A DNA stretch of 64,000 nucleotides from Citrobacter youngae ATCC 29220 (GTDB taxonomy: Bacteria; Pseudomonadota; Gammaproteobacteria; Enterobacterales; Enterobacteriaceae): positions 1,398,734 to 1,462,733 of the forward strand of contig NZ_GG730299.1 of the NCBI RefSeq assembly GCF_000155975.1. Direction: 5' to 3'. Position numbers and translations under genes: made by a program. Shown piece after piece: positions 37,499 to 47,013 of this stretch; position 1 is the first letter of the stretch, and each line of letters begins with the position of its first letter. Under the pieces are notes generated by a model that worked only from the letters and a program-made list of their open reading frames with translations, searched no databases and was not told the DNA's origin.

Positions 37499-37531
37499 TA
37501 TAGTGACCCTTTCCTGCGGTCTGTGTTGTGA

Positions 37532-37547
37532 ATTTAATCGTTTGCGT
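37532..37547. promoter_or_regulatory. Candidate PurR box between ydiJ and ydiK
   Basis: ATTTAATCGTTTGCGT matches the PurR operator ACGCAAACGTTTGCGT in 12 of 16 positions. It lies in the 213-bp divergent spacer; ydiK is in the E. coli PurR regulon. Confidence 0.4.
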
Positions 37548-37711
37548 ATTGCTTTGTTTGTTGTATCACATTTTTTTCTAATACGCTCAGCAGATTTACA
37601 GGCAGAATCCGCCTGTTCAAAACCGCTGAAATTGCTCATCATTACAGGGGATGATTTCAGTGTTCACGTCGCGTCAACGTTCTGACGCAAAGACAAAGGT
37701 GAAAAGTATTT

Positions 37712-38812
37712 ATGGTAAATTTTCGTCAGCCCAGGGATATTGCACAAGTGCTGCTAACGGTGCTGTTTTTAGCCATTATGATTGTGGCCTGTCTCTGGAT
37801 TGTGCAGCCCTTTATCCTCGGTTTTGCATGGGCGGGTACGGTCGTCATTGCAACCTGGCCTATCCTGCTACGCTTGCAAAAAATACTGTGGGGGCGCCGC
37901 TCGCTCGCGGTGCTGGTGATGACCCTGCTGTTGGTGCTGTTGTTCATCATTCCTATCGCGCTGCTGGTTAATAGCATTGTCGATGGCAGCGGACCGTTGA
38001 TCCACGCCGTCACCGCTGGCGATATGACGCTGCCGGATCTGGCGTGGCTGAACAACATTCCGTTGGTGGGAGCCAAAATGTATGGCGCATGGCACAGCCT
38101 GCTGGATATGGGCGGCTCGGCCATTATGGCCAAGGTTCGGCCTTATATCGGCGCCACGACCACCTGGTTTGTCGGTCAGGCTGCGCATATTGGCCGTTTT
38201 ATGATGCATTGCGGTCTGATGCTGCTGTTCAGCGCCCTGTTGTACTGGCGCGGTGAACAGGTGGCGTTAGGAATCCGTCATTTCGCTTGCCGTCTGGCAT
38301 CCAAACGCGGTGATGCCGCCATTCTGCTGGCGGCACAGGCCATTCGTGCCGTCGCGTTAGGCGTGGTGGTTACGGCTCTGGTACAGGCGGTTCTCGGCGG
38401 CATTGGTCTGGCAGTGACTGGGGTACCGTATGCAACATTGCTGGCGGTATTAATGATCCTCTCCTGCCTGGTGCAACTGGGACCATTGCCGGTGCTGGTT
38501 CCGGCCATTATCTGGCTGTACTGGACCGGCGATTCAACCTGGGGCACGGTGCTGCTGGTGTGGAGCGGCGTGGTCGGGACGCTGGATAACGTCATTCGCC
38601 CAATGCTGATTCGTATGGGCGCAGATTTGCCGCTGATCCTTATCCTTTCCGGGGTTATCGGCGGATTAATTGCATTCGGCATGATCGGTCTGTTTATCGG
38701 CCCGGTAGTACTGGCCGTGTCCTGGCGCCTGTTCTCTGCCTGGGTGAACGAAGCGCCTGCGCCGGGTAGCGATCCAGACGAACTCCTCGCAGAAATAGAA
38801 AGCAATAAGTAA
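37712..38812 (+). CDS. ydiK: YdiK, AI-2E family membrane transporter
   Basis: 366 residues with about eight hydrophobic segments, matching E. coli YdiK (start MVNFRQPRDIAQVLLTVLFL). The family's conserved C-terminal region is visible (GTLDNVIRPMLIRMGADLPL). The family includes the TqsA exporter, but the YdiK substrate is not established. It has its own terminator at 38817-38846. Confidence 0.93.
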   Translation: MVNFRQPRDIAQVLLTVLFLAIMIVACLWIVQPFILGFAWAGTVVIATWPILLRLQKILWGRRSLAVLVMTLLLVLLFIIPIALLVNSIVDGSGPLIHAVTAGDMTLPDLAWLNNIPLVGAKMYGAWHSLLDMGGSAIMAKVRPYIGATTTWFVGQAAHIGRFMMHCGLMLLFSALLYWRGEQVALGIRHFACRLASKRGDAAILLAAQAIRAVALGVVVTALVQAVLGGIGLAVTGVPYATLLAVLMILSCLVQLGPLPVLVPAIIWLYWTGDSTWGTVLLVWSGVVGTLDNVIRPMLIRMGADLPLILILSGVIGGLIAFGMIGLFIGPVVLAVSWRLFSAWVNEAPAPGSDPDELLAEIESNK

Positions 38813-38816
38813 TTTT

Positions 38817-38846
38817 AAATCAGGCGGCATTGCCGCCTGATTGTTT
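38817..38846 (+). terminator. ydiK terminator
   Basis: AATCAGGCGG (38818-38827) and CCGCCTGATT (38833-38842) form a perfect 10-bp stem, then GTTT. Short T-tract, but a strong stem directly after the stop. Confidence 0.8.
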
Positions 38847-38947
38847 AGCCGCGTTAATCTATTCCATTCCGCTACTGTGTTAAACCGAAGCTTGCTCTCC
38901 CCGATGCACTCATTTATGTCGCAAATTCTTTACAGTTTTTAAACTAT

Positions 38948-38961
38948 TGAGATGAATCTGA
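38948..38961 (+). promoter_or_regulatory. RcsB box of rprA
   Basis: TGAGATGAATCTGA fits the RcsB motif TRVGAAWAWTSYGM in 12 of 14 positions. Its centre is 42.5 bp before the predicted rprA start at 38997, and a -10-like TACTAT lies at 38985-38990. Rcs phosphorelay activation of rprA is known in E. coli. Confidence 0.75.
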
Positions 38962-38996
38962 TCGACGCGAAAAATCAGTATGCCTACTATTAGCTC

Positions 38997-39102
38997 AAGG
39001 CTGTAGATCAACACTTTGATTTATAAGCATGGAATTCCCCTGAGTGAAACAACGAATTGCTGTGTGTAGTCTTTGCCCGCCTCCCACGGTGGGCTTTTTT
39101 TT
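38997..39102 (+). ncRNA. rprA: RprA small RNA
   Basis: The 106-nt stretch aligns with E. coli RprA: GATTTATAAGCATGGAA, then CCCCTGAGTGAAACAACGAA and TTGCTGTGTGTAGTCTTTGC, and a terminator CCCGCCTCCCACGGTGGG with T8. The conserved middle pairs with the rpoS leader, freeing its ribosome-binding site and raising RpoS; RprA also represses csgD. Position between ydiK and ydiL is the same as in E. coli. A few changes lie in the 5' stem (AAGGCTGTAGATCAACA). Confidence 0.93.
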
Positions 39103-39262
39103 GCCTTTCACGCGGCTATCCACCCGGCCCACGGCTAAACGCAGCGTCTCTTCCCTGCCACACACCAAATAATATTGCACAAGATACTGTGACTCTCTTC
39201 AAGCCGAAATACCCACAGCAGTGTTATTACTATTCCACCGTCTTTTATGAGGTGATCAAATA

Positions 39263-39619
39263 ATGAACGCATTAGAACTACAGGCTATCCGCCATATTTT
39301 TGCTATGACGGTGGAAGAAAGCGCGATGTATATCTCGCGTGATAATAATGTTGCCGCATGGCAACAATGGGAAAATGGCGAAAGGGAAATCCCGCAAGTC
39401 ATCGTACACATTTGTGCAGAAATGAAAGCCAGGCGGAAGGCGAGAATTAATGCAATTATCGACAAAATAAACAACCGCATCGGTAATAACACCATGCGTT
39501 TTTTCCCCGATCTGAACTCTTTTCAGACGGTTTATCATCACAACGACTTCCTCGACTGGAAAATCTATCAATCGGCTGCTGTTGAGCTCTATGCTCACGA
39601 CCTTGAGCGTTTGTGTTAA
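39263..39619 (+). CDS. ydiL: YdiL, small helix-turn-helix-like protein
   Basis: 118 residues matching E. coli YdiL (ends IYQSAAVELYAHDLERLC). The first 60 residues look like an XRE-like HTH (ALELQAIRHIFAMTVEESA, then MYISRDNNVAAWQQWENGER), as solved for the YdiL family. The function is unknown; the ydiM gene follows after 48 nt. Confidence 0.9.
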   Translation: MNALELQAIRHIFAMTVEESAMYISRDNNVAAWQQWENGEREIPQVIVHICAEMKARRKARINAIIDKINNRIGNNTMRFFPDLNSFQTVYHHNDFLDWKIYQSAAVELYAHDLERLC

Positions 39620-39667
39620 GGGTTTACAACGCTATACCTATTTAGCCTCTTCGCTGAGTAACACATT

Positions 39668-40888
39668 ATGAAAAACACCTATTTCTCCACTGCGATAGGG
39701 CTGTACTTGAATTACCTGGTACACGGCATGGGGGTCATTCTGATGAGCCTCAACATGTCTTCGCTGGAACACCAGTGGCAAACTAACGCCGCAGGCGTCT
39801 CGATTGTTATTTCCTCACTTGGCATCGGTCGTTTGAGTGTCTTATTAATGGCCGGCATGCTCTCCGATCGCTATGGCCGCAGACCGTTTATTATTTTCGG
39901 CATGGTCTGCTACCTGATTTTCTTTGTTGGCATCATCAATACTCACAGTATTTTTATTGCCTATGCTTTTGGTTTTTTAGCGGGAATGGCAAACAGTTTT
40001 CTTGATGCCGGAACCTATCCCAGCCTGATGGAGGCGTTTCCCCGCTCGCCCGGCACAGCCAATATTTTAATAAAAGCCTTCGTCTCCAGCGGACAGTTTC
40101 TGCTCCCAATGATTATCAGTTTGCTGGTATGGGCCGAACTTTGGTTTGGCTGGTCCTTCCTGCTGGCGGCCGCCATTATGGTACTCAACGGCGCGTTTTT
40201 GTTCCGCTGTCGGTTCCCACCGCATCCCGGGCATCAGACCGCCGTCAAGGCATTACCTGCTAAACGGGAAACCCGCCAGCCTGAACATCGTTGCTCGATT
40301 CTCGATCTTGCCAGTTACACCCTGTATGGCTACATCGCAATGGCGACATTTTATCTGGTAAGCCAGTGGCTGGCACAGTACGGACAGTTTGTCGCCGGTA
40401 TGCCCTATACGTTATCTATCAAACTGTTAAGCATTTACACCTGCGGTTCTTTGCTGTGCGTATTGATTACTGCGCCACTGGCGCGCAAAGCGGGACGCGC
40501 GACATCGTTGTTGATGCTGTACACGTTTGTTTCATTTATTGCGCTGCTGACGGTTTGTCTGCATCCGACCCCCTACGTGGTTATCGCCTTTGCGTTTGTC
40601 ATTGGATTCTCTTCAGCCGGAGGCGTGGTGCAAATCGGTTTAACGCTCATGGCCGCACGCTTTCCCTATGCGAAGGGTAAAGCGACCGGCATTTACTACA
40701 GCGCGGGCAGCATTGCGACGTTCACCATCCCGCTGATTACTGCAAGGATCTCTGAGACCAGCATTGCTCACATCATGTGGTTTGATACCGGTATCGCCGC
40801 CGTCGGTTTCCTGTTGGCGCTGTTTATTGGCTATCGCAGCCGCATCGCATTAAAGCATCAGCTAAAAATGGCGACGGTCGCAGAATAA
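39668..40888 (+). CDS. ydiM: YdiM, MFS transporter
   Basis: 406 residues, 12 hydrophobic segments, matching E. coli YdiM. The MFS signature GMLSDRYGRRPFI lies in the 2-3 loop. YdiM and the next gene ydiN are paralogues, both next to the shikimate genes ydiB and aroD, suggesting a role in uptake of quinate/shikimate-like compounds or their derivatives; that is an inference. Substrate unknown. Confidence 0.9.
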   Translation: MKNTYFSTAIGLYLNYLVHGMGVILMSLNMSSLEHQWQTNAAGVSIVISSLGIGRLSVLLMAGMLSDRYGRRPFIIFGMVCYLIFFVGIINTHSIFIAYAFGFLAGMANSFLDAGTYPSLMEAFPRSPGTANILIKAFVSSGQFLLPMIISLLVWAELWFGWSFLLAAAIMVLNGAFLFRCRFPPHPGHQTAVKALPAKRETRQPEHRCSILDLASYTLYGYIAMATFYLVSQWLAQYGQFVAGMPYTLSIKLLSIYTCGSLLCVLITAPLARKAGRATSLLMLYTFVSFIALLTVCLHPTPYVVIAFAFVIGFSSAGGVVQIGLTLMAARFPYAKGKATGIYYSAGSIATFTIPLITARISETSIAHIMWFDTGIAAVGFLLALFIGYRSRIALKHQLKMATVAE

Positions 40889-41126
40889 CGTGGATGCAAT
40901 ATTGTTCCTCCCTTCTGCAAAATAGTTGGCTGTACTTTTAAAATATCAGCAAAAAGTCGATTGAGAGAATTAAATTCACAGTTTGACATGCAACATACCT
41001 GGTAACTTAAACGCCATGCTATGTAGGCTCGATGGCTACTGACCAGTATATTAATTGCAAGGTCTCCGCAATTTAAACAATATCGATAAGTACGGAAAAA
41101 TTTAAAATCCGCAAGGAGTTGTGAAA

Positions 41127-42362
41127 ATGTCTCAAAATAAGACCTTTAACACGCCATTTCTTCTGGCGATAACCTGTATTTATTTAAGTTATTTTCTCCA
41201 CGGCATTAGCGTCATTACGCTGGCACAAAATATGACGTCTCTCGCAGAAAAATTCTCCACAGACAATGCCGGAATTGCCTATTTAATTTCTGGCATTGGT
41301 CTGGGACGACTGGTGAGCATTTTATTCTTTGGGGTGCTCTCAGATAAGTTTGGCCGCAAGGCGATTATCCTGCTAGGCGCTATTCTGTATATGCTGTTCT
41401 TCTTCGGCATTCCCGCCAGTCCTAATCTGATGATTGCCTTTATTCTGGCCGTTTGCGTTGGCGTGGCTAACTCGGCGCTGGATACCGGCGGCTATCCGGC
41501 GTTAATGGAATGCTTCCCCAAAGCATCAGGATCGGCGGTTATCCTGGTTAAAGCGATGGTCTCGTTCGGACAGATGATCTACCCCATTGTCGTCAGCACC
41601 ATGCTGCTCAACCATATCTGGTACGGCTATGCGGTCGTTATCCCAGGCGTACTGTTCGTCGTTATCACCCTGATGCTGTTAAAAAGCCGCTTTCCCAGCC
41701 AGATGGTTGATGCCGGTATCGCAAAAGAGCTGCCGCAGATGAACAGCAAACCGTTGGTCTGGCTGGAAGGCGTAGCTTCCGTTATGTTCGGCGTCGCGGC
41801 GTTTTCAACCTTTTACGTCATCGTAGTATGGATGCCGAAATACGCCATGGCGTTTGCCGGCATGGCAGAAGCCGACGCCCTGAAAACGATCTCTTATTAC
41901 AGTATGGGCTCATTGGTCTGCGTATTTATTTTTGCCGCTCTGCTGAAGAAAATGGTTCGACCGATATGGGCAAATGTGTTTAACGCCGGGCTGGCAACCA
42001 TCACCGCAGCGGTCATCTATTTATATCCCTCTCCGCTGGTGTGTAACGCCGGTTCATTTCTCATTGGATTCTCTGCCGCTGGCGGTATTTTACAACTTGG
42101 CGTCTCGGTGATGTCAGAGTTTTTCCCCAGGAGTAAAGCGAAGGTCACCAGCGTTTATATGATGATGGGTGGCGTAGCCAACTTTATCATCCCATTAATC
42201 ACCGGATATCTTTCTAACATCGGTCTGCAATACATCATCGTGCTGGACTTTGCCTTTGCTCTGCTGGCCTTCATCACCGCCATCATCGTCTTTATTCGTT
42301 ACTACCGCGTATTTGATATCCCCAAAAATGATGTGCGGTTGGGCGAGCGTTATTTTCAATAA
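41127..42362 (+). CDS. ydiN: YdiN, MFS transporter
   Basis: 411 residues from ATG 41127, with AAGGAG eleven nt upstream (an in-frame GTG at 41121 is too close to it). The MFS motif GVLSDKFGRKAII is clear, and 12 TM segments are present. It matches E. coli YdiN except for a shorter C-terminus ending GERYFQ. 21 nt separate it from ydiB, so it is likely in the ydiN-ydiB-aroD transcript. Suggests import of a shikimate-pathway precursor, unproven. Confidence 0.92.
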   Translation: MSQNKTFNTPFLLAITCIYLSYFLHGISVITLAQNMTSLAEKFSTDNAGIAYLISGIGLGRLVSILFFGVLSDKFGRKAIILLGAILYMLFFFGIPASPNLMIAFILAVCVGVANSALDTGGYPALMECFPKASGSAVILVKAMVSFGQMIYPIVVSTMLLNHIWYGYAVVIPGVLFVVITLMLLKSRFPSQMVDAGIAKELPQMNSKPLVWLEGVASVMFGVAAFSTFYVIVVWMPKYAMAFAGMAEADALKTISYYSMGSLVCVFIFAALLKKMVRPIWANVFNAGLATITAAVIYLYPSPLVCNAGSFLIGFSAAGGILQLGVSVMSEFFPRSKAKVTSVYMMMGGVANFIIPLITGYLSNIGLQYIIVLDFAFALLAFITAIIVFIRYYRVFDIPKNDVRLGERYFQ

Positions 42363-42383
42363 ATTGTTTAGAAGGAGTATCAA

Positions 42384-43250
42384 ATGGACGTAACTGCTAA
42401 ATATGAACTGATTGGTTTAATGGCTTACCCTATCAGACACAGTCTGTCACCAGAAATGCAAAATAAGGCATTAGAAAAAGCGGGATTGCCTTTTACCTAC
42501 ATGGCATTTGAAGTCGATAACTCAACGTTTGCCAATGCCATTGCCGGACTGAAAGCGTTGAAGATGCGCGGCACCGGAGTTTCTATGCCCAACAAGCAGC
42601 TGGCCTGTGAATATGTTGATGAATTGACCCCTGCGGCCAAACTGGTCGGCGCGATCAATACCATCGTGAACGATGATGGTTATCTGCGCGGTTACAATAC
42701 CGATGGTACCGGCCATATTCGCGCCATTAAAGAAAGCGGCTTCGATATTAAAGGTAAAACCATGGTACTGTTGGGCGCAGGCGGCGCATCGACGGCCATT
42801 GGCGCGCAGGCGGCGATTGAAGGCATCAAAGAAATTAAGCTGTTTAACCGTAAAGATGAGTTCTTTGAAAAGGCGCAGGCATTCGCCAAACGCGTCAATG
42901 AAAATACCGATTGCGTCGTGACCGTTATCGATCTCGCCGATCGGCAGGCATTTGCCGATGCCCTCGCCACCGCGGATATTCTGACCAACGGCACAAAAGT
43001 CGGCATGAAACCGCTGGACAACGAATCTCTCGTGACCGACGTTTCCCTGTTGCGCCCGGAACTGCTGGTAACCGAATGCGTCTACAACCCGCATATGACC
43101 AAATTATTGCAGCAGGCACAACTTGCCGGTTGCAAAACAATTGATGGTTACGGCATGTTGTTATGGCAAGGGGCTGAACAGTTCAAACTCTGGACCGGGA
43201 AAGATTTCCCGCTGGAGTATGTGAAACAGGTTATGGGTTTTGCAGCCTGA
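42384..43250 (+). CDS. ydiB: YdiB, quinate/shikimate dehydrogenase
   Basis: 288 residues matching E. coli YdiB. Substrate residues Lys71 (SMPNKQ) and Asp107 (YNTDGTGH) are present, and the NAD(P) motif is [13 protein letters not shown]. It interconverts quinate or shikimate and their dehydro forms using NAD or NADP. It feeds the pathway with AroD, whose gene starts 36 nt downstream. Confidence 0.96.
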   Translation: MDVTAKYELIGLMAYPIRHSLSPEMQNKALEKAGLPFTYMAFEVDNSTFANAIAGLKALKMRGTGVSMPNKQLACEYVDELTPAAKLVGAINTIVNDDGYLRGYNTDGTGHIRAIKESGFDIKGKTMVLLGAGGASTAIGAQAAIEGIKEIKLFNRKDEFFEKAQAFAKRVNENTDCVVTVIDLADRQAFADALATADILTNGTKVGMKPLDNESLVTDVSLLRPELLVTECVYNPHMTKLLQQAQLAGCKTIDGYGMLLWQGAEQFKLWTGKDFPLEYVKQVMGFAA

Positions 43251-43286
43251 CGGGCAAGCATTTGTAATATATTTAAAGGGTAATCA

Positions 43287-44045
43287 ATGAAAACCGTAAC
43301 CGTAAGAAACCTCGTCATTGGCGAGGGTGCGCCGAAGATCATCGTCTCGCTGATGGGGAAAGACATCGCCACGGTAAAAAGCGAAGCGCTGGCCTATCGC
43401 GAAGCGGATTTTGACATTCTGGAATGGCGCGTTGACCATTTCAGCGATGTCGCTTCCACAGACGCAGTGCTGGAAGCTGCTCGCGCCATCCGCGATGTGA
43501 TGGCTGACAAACCGCTACTTTTCACCTTCCGTAGCGCCAAAGAAGGCGGTGAACAGGCGCTGTCGGTCGAAAACTATATTGCGCTTAACCGTGCAGCGGT
43601 AGATAGCGGTCTGGTGGATATGATCGACCTGGAGCTTTTCACCGGCGACGAACTGGTTAAAGCGACCGTCGAGTATGCGCATGCGAAAAATATCATCGTG
43701 ATTATGTCGAATCATGATTTCCATAAGACGCCAGCCGCAGAAGAGATCATCCAGCGTCTGCGTAAAATGCAGGAGCTTGGCGCGGATATTCCTAAAATTG
43801 CCCTGATGCCGCAAAACAAAACGGATGTGCTGACGCTGCTTGGCGCTACGCTGGAAATGCAAGAGCGTTATGCGGATCGCCCGATTATTACCATGTCGAT
43901 GGCCAAAACCGGGGTGATTTCACGCCTGGCCGGTGAAGTGTTTGGATCAGCAGCCACCTTTGGCGCAGTGAAAAAAGCCTCGGCGCCAGGACAAATATCG
44001 GTCACCGACCTGCGTAGCGTATTAACAATATTGCATCAGGCTTAA
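43287..44045 (+). CDS. aroD: 3-dehydroquinate dehydratase, type I
   Basis: 252 residues. Catalytic His143 (SNHDFHKTP) and Schiff-base Lys170 ([10 protein letters not shown]) match the type I enzyme exactly. It dehydrates 3-dehydroquinate to 3-dehydroshikimate in aromatic amino acid synthesis. It follows ydiB in the same operon. Confidence 0.97.
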   Translation: MKTVTVRNLVIGEGAPKIIVSLMGKDIATVKSEALAYREADFDILEWRVDHFSDVASTDAVLEAARAIRDVMADKPLLFTFRSAKEGGEQALSVENYIALNRAAVDSGLVDMIDLELFTGDELVKATVEYAHAKNIIVIMSNHDFHKTPAAEEIIQRLRKMQELGADIPKIALMPQNKTDVLTLLGATLEMQERYADRPIITMSMAKTGVISRLAGEVFGSAATFGAVKKASAPGQISVTDLRSVLTILHQA

Positions 44046-44086
44046 TAACAGAATATTGCAGTCACCACGTTAAATAATGCCCTACC

Positions 44087-44116
44087 CCAGACATTCGTGC
44101 CACCACGAATATCTGG
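44087..44116 (+). terminator. Hairpin downstream of aroD
   Basis: CCAGACATTCGTG (44087-44099) and CACGAATATCTGG (44104-44116) pair over 13 positions (one wobble) with loop CCAC. No T-tract follows, so it may be a 3'-end stabiliser rather than an intrinsic terminator. Confidence 0.6.
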
Positions 44117-44199
44117 CGGATGATTCTGCATTATTAAAATAAAAACATTATTGTCGGATATAACGATAGATATTTGCACGCATGTAATCTGGAGTTTAT

Positions 44200-45795
44200 A
44201 TGAAACTTAGCAGACCTGAACGAATTAATGGTCGAGTACCGGTATTATCGGCAGCAGACGCCGTTAACTATATTCCCGATGAAGCAACGCTTTGTGTATT
44301 AGGCGCCGGCGGCGGCATTCTGGAAGCTACGACGTTAATTACTGCGCTGGCCGATAAATATAAAAACAGTCAATCACCACGTAACTTATCGTTAATTAGC
44401 CCAACGGGTCTAGGTGACCGGGCCGACCGGGGAATCAGCCCGCTGGCGCAGGAGGGTTTAGTCAAGTGGGCGCTGTGCGGGCACTGGGGACAATCGCCAC
44501 GAATCTCCGACCTGGCGGAGCAGAATAAAATTGCCGCCTACAACTATCCTCAGGGCGTATTAACCCAAACCCTGCGAGCATCAGCAGCCCACCAGCCGGG
44601 CATTCTGAGTGATATCGGCATCGGTACGTTTGTCGATCCTCGCCAGCAGGGCGGCAAACTTAATGAGGTGACCACTGAAGATTTGATCAAACTGGTGGAA
44701 ATCGATAACAAAGAGTACCTGTATTACAAAGCCATTGCGCCAAACATCGCCTTTATTCGCGCCACCACCTGCGACAGCGAAGGCTACGCCACTTTTGAAG
44801 ATGAAGTGATGTATCTCGATGCGCTGGTAATTGCCCAGGCCGTCCACAACAACGGCGGCATCGTCATGATGCAGGTGCAAAAAATGGTGAAGAAAGCCAC
44901 GCTGCATCCGAAAGCGGTGCGTATTCCGGGCTATCTGGTCGACATTGTGGTCATCGACCCGGATCAAACGCAGCTGTACGGTGGCGCGCCGGTTAACCGC
45001 TTTATTTCCGGCGATTTTGTCCTCGATGACAGCCTGCAAACTGCCCTGCCGCTTAACCAGCGTAAGCTGGTCGCCAGGCGCGCCCTGTTCGAGATGCGTA
45101 AAGGCGCGGTCGGCAACGTGGGCGTGGGTATCGCCGACGGGATTGGCCTTGTCGCACGCGAAGAAGGCTGCGCCGACGATTTTATTCTGACGGTAGAGAC
45201 CGGCCCGATTGGCGGCATTACGTCTCAGGGCATCGCGTTTGGCGCCAACGTCAACACCCGCGCCATTCTGGATATGACCTCCCAGTTTGACTTCTACCAC
45301 GGCGGCGGGCTGGATGTGTGTTATTTAAGCTTTGCTGAAGTGGATCGGCACGGCAACGTCGGCGTACATAAATTCAATGGCAAAATTATGGGCACCGGCG
45401 GTTTTATCGATATTAGCGCCACCTCAAAGAAAATTATTTTCTGCGGCACGTTAACTGCCGGAAGCCTGAAAACGGAAGTTGCCGATGGCAAGTTAACTAT
45501 CGTGCAGGAAGGTCGGGTGAAAAAATTCGTTAACGAATTACCGGAAGTCACTTTCAGCGGAAAAATTGCCCTTGAGCGTGGACTGGATGTGCGCTACATC
45601 ACCGAGCGCGCTGTATTTACGTTAAAAGAAGATGGCCTCCATTTAGTCGAAATTGCGCCAGGGGTCTCTTTGCAGGAAGACATTCTCGACAAAATGGATT
45701 TCACTCCGATTATTTCCCCGGAACTGAAATTAATGGACGAAAGATTATTTATCGATGCCTCGATGGGGTTTGTATTACCCGACGCCGCCAATTAA
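44200..45795 (+). CDS. ydiF: Acetate/acyl CoA-transferase YdiF
   Basis: 531 residues, family I CoA-transferase (both alpha and beta halves fused). The glycine-rich N-terminal segment LCVLGAGGGILEATTL and the catalytic Glu in VETGPIGGITSQGIAFG are visible. It swaps CoA between acyl-CoA and acetate or other acids, likely to activate fatty acids for the YdiO/YdiQRST pathway. Starts the ydiF-ydiO unit, with GGAG before the ATG. Confidence 0.92.
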   Translation: MKLSRPERINGRVPVLSAADAVNYIPDEATLCVLGAGGGILEATTLITALADKYKNSQSPRNLSLISPTGLGDRADRGISPLAQEGLVKWALCGHWGQSPRISDLAEQNKIAAYNYPQGVLTQTLRASAAHQPGILSDIGIGTFVDPRQQGGKLNEVTTEDLIKLVEIDNKEYLYYKAIAPNIAFIRATTCDSEGYATFEDEVMYLDALVIAQAVHNNGGIVMMQVQKMVKKATLHPKAVRIPGYLVDIVVIDPDQTQLYGGAPVNRFISGDFVLDDSLQTALPLNQRKLVARRALFEMRKGAVGNVGVGIADGIGLVAREEGCADDFILTVETGPIGGITSQGIAFGANVNTRAILDMTSQFDFYHGGGLDVCYLSFAEVDRHGNVGVHKFNGKIMGTGGFIDISATSKKIIFCGTLTAGSLKTEVADGKLTIVQEGRVKKFVNELPEVTFSGKIALERGLDVRYITERAVFTLKEDGLHLVEIAPGVSLQEDILDKMDFTPIISPELKLMDERLFIDASMGFVLPDAAN

Positions 45796-45808
45796 AAGGA
45801 GTACCCTG

Positions 45809-46960
45809 ATGGACTTTTCATTAACTGAAGAACAAGAACTGCTGCTTGCCAGCATTCGCGAACTGATTACCAGCAATTTCCCGGAAGAGTATTTCCGCAC
45901 CTGCGACCAGACTGCGACTTACCCAAAAGAATTTATGCGTGCCCTTGCGGACAACGGTATTTCGATGCTGGGCGTTCCGGAAGAGTTTGGCGGCATCCCG
46001 GCAGATTACGTCACCCAGATGCTGGCGCTGATGGAAGTATCAAAATGTGGCGCGCCCGCATTTTTGATCACCAACGGTCAGTGCATCCACAGTATGCGAC
46101 GTTTTGGCTCCGCCGAGCAGCTGCGTAAAACGGCAGAAAGCACCATGGAAACGGGCGATCCGGCGTATGCTCTGGCATTAACCGAACCGGGAGCTGGCTC
46201 CGACAATAACAGCGCCACCACCAGCTATACCCGCAAAAACGGCAAGGTGTATCTCAACGGGCAAAAAACCTTTATCACCGGCGCCAAAGAGTACCCGTAT
46301 ATGCTGGTCCTGGCTCGTGACCCGGAGCCGAAAGATCCGAAGAAAGCCTTTACGCTGTGGTGGGTGGATTCAAAGAAACCCGGCATTAAGGTTAACCCGC
46401 TGCATAAAATCGGCTGGCACATGTTAAGCACTTGCGAAGTCTATCTTGATGACGTTGAAGTGGAAGAAAGCGATATGGTCGGCGAAGAAGGCATGGGCTT
46501 TCTCAACGTGATGTACAACTTTGAAATGGAACGCCTGATCAACGCCGCGCGCAGCACAGGTTTTGCTGAATGCGCCTTCGAAGATGCCGCTCGTTACGCT
46601 AACCAGCGCATCGCGTTCGGTAAGCCGATTGGCCATAACCAGATGATCCAGGAAAAACTGGCGCTGATGGCAATCAAAATCGAGAACATGCGCAATATGG
46701 TGCTGAAAGTCGCCTGGCAGGCCGATCAGGAACAGTCACTGCGAACCAGTGCGGCACTGGCAAAACTGTATTGCGCACGTACGGCAATGGAAGTGATTGA
46801 CGACGCGATTCAGATTATGGGCGGGCTGGGTTACACCGATGAAGCTCGCGTTTCCCGATTCTGGCGCGATGTCCGCTGTGAACGTATTGGCGGCGGTACC
46901 GATGAAATCATGATTTACGTCGCGGGTCGCCAAATCCTGAAAGATTATCAAAATAAGTAA
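45809..46960 (+). CDS. ydiO: YdiO, acyl-CoA dehydrogenase family protein
   Basis: 383 residues from ATG 45809, with AAAAGGAG upstream; a longer in-frame start overlaps ydiF and is rejected. FAD motifs: ALTEPGAGSDN and AKEYPYMLV. The catalytic-region ERIGGGTDEIM near residue 367 is of the CaiA/crotonobetainyl-CoA reductase type. It oxidises or reduces acyl-CoA, with electrons shared with the YdiQR flavoprotein. 13 nt after ydiF; together they suggest anaerobic fatty-acid metabolism, as in E. coli. Confidence 0.92.
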   Translation: MDFSLTEEQELLLASIRELITSNFPEEYFRTCDQTATYPKEFMRALADNGISMLGVPEEFGGIPADYVTQMLALMEVSKCGAPAFLITNGQCIHSMRRFGSAEQLRKTAESTMETGDPAYALALTEPGAGSDNNSATTSYTRKNGKVYLNGQKTFITGAKEYPYMLVLARDPEPKDPKKAFTLWWVDSKKPGIKVNPLHKIGWHMLSTCEVYLDDVEVEESDMVGEEGMGFLNVMYNFEMERLINAARSTGFAECAFEDAARYANQRIAFGKPIGHNQMIQEKLALMAIKIENMRNMVLKVAWQADQEQSLRTSAALAKLYCARTAMEVIDDAIQIMGGLGYTDEARVSRFWRDVRCERIGGGTDEIMIYVAGRQILKDYQNK

Positions 46961-46973
46961 GCGGCATAACCGA

Positions 46974-46999
46974 CCGGATAGCGCATCCGCGCTATCCGG
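46974..46999. terminator. REP-like hairpin between ydiO and ydiP
   Basis: CCGGATAGCG (46974-46983) and CGCTATCCGG (46990-46999) form a perfect 10-bp stem with a 6-nt loop between convergent ydiO and ydiP. It has the REP signature and probably defines both 3' ends. Confidence 0.7.
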
Positions 47000-47013
47000 G
47001 ATGACGCGAAGAG

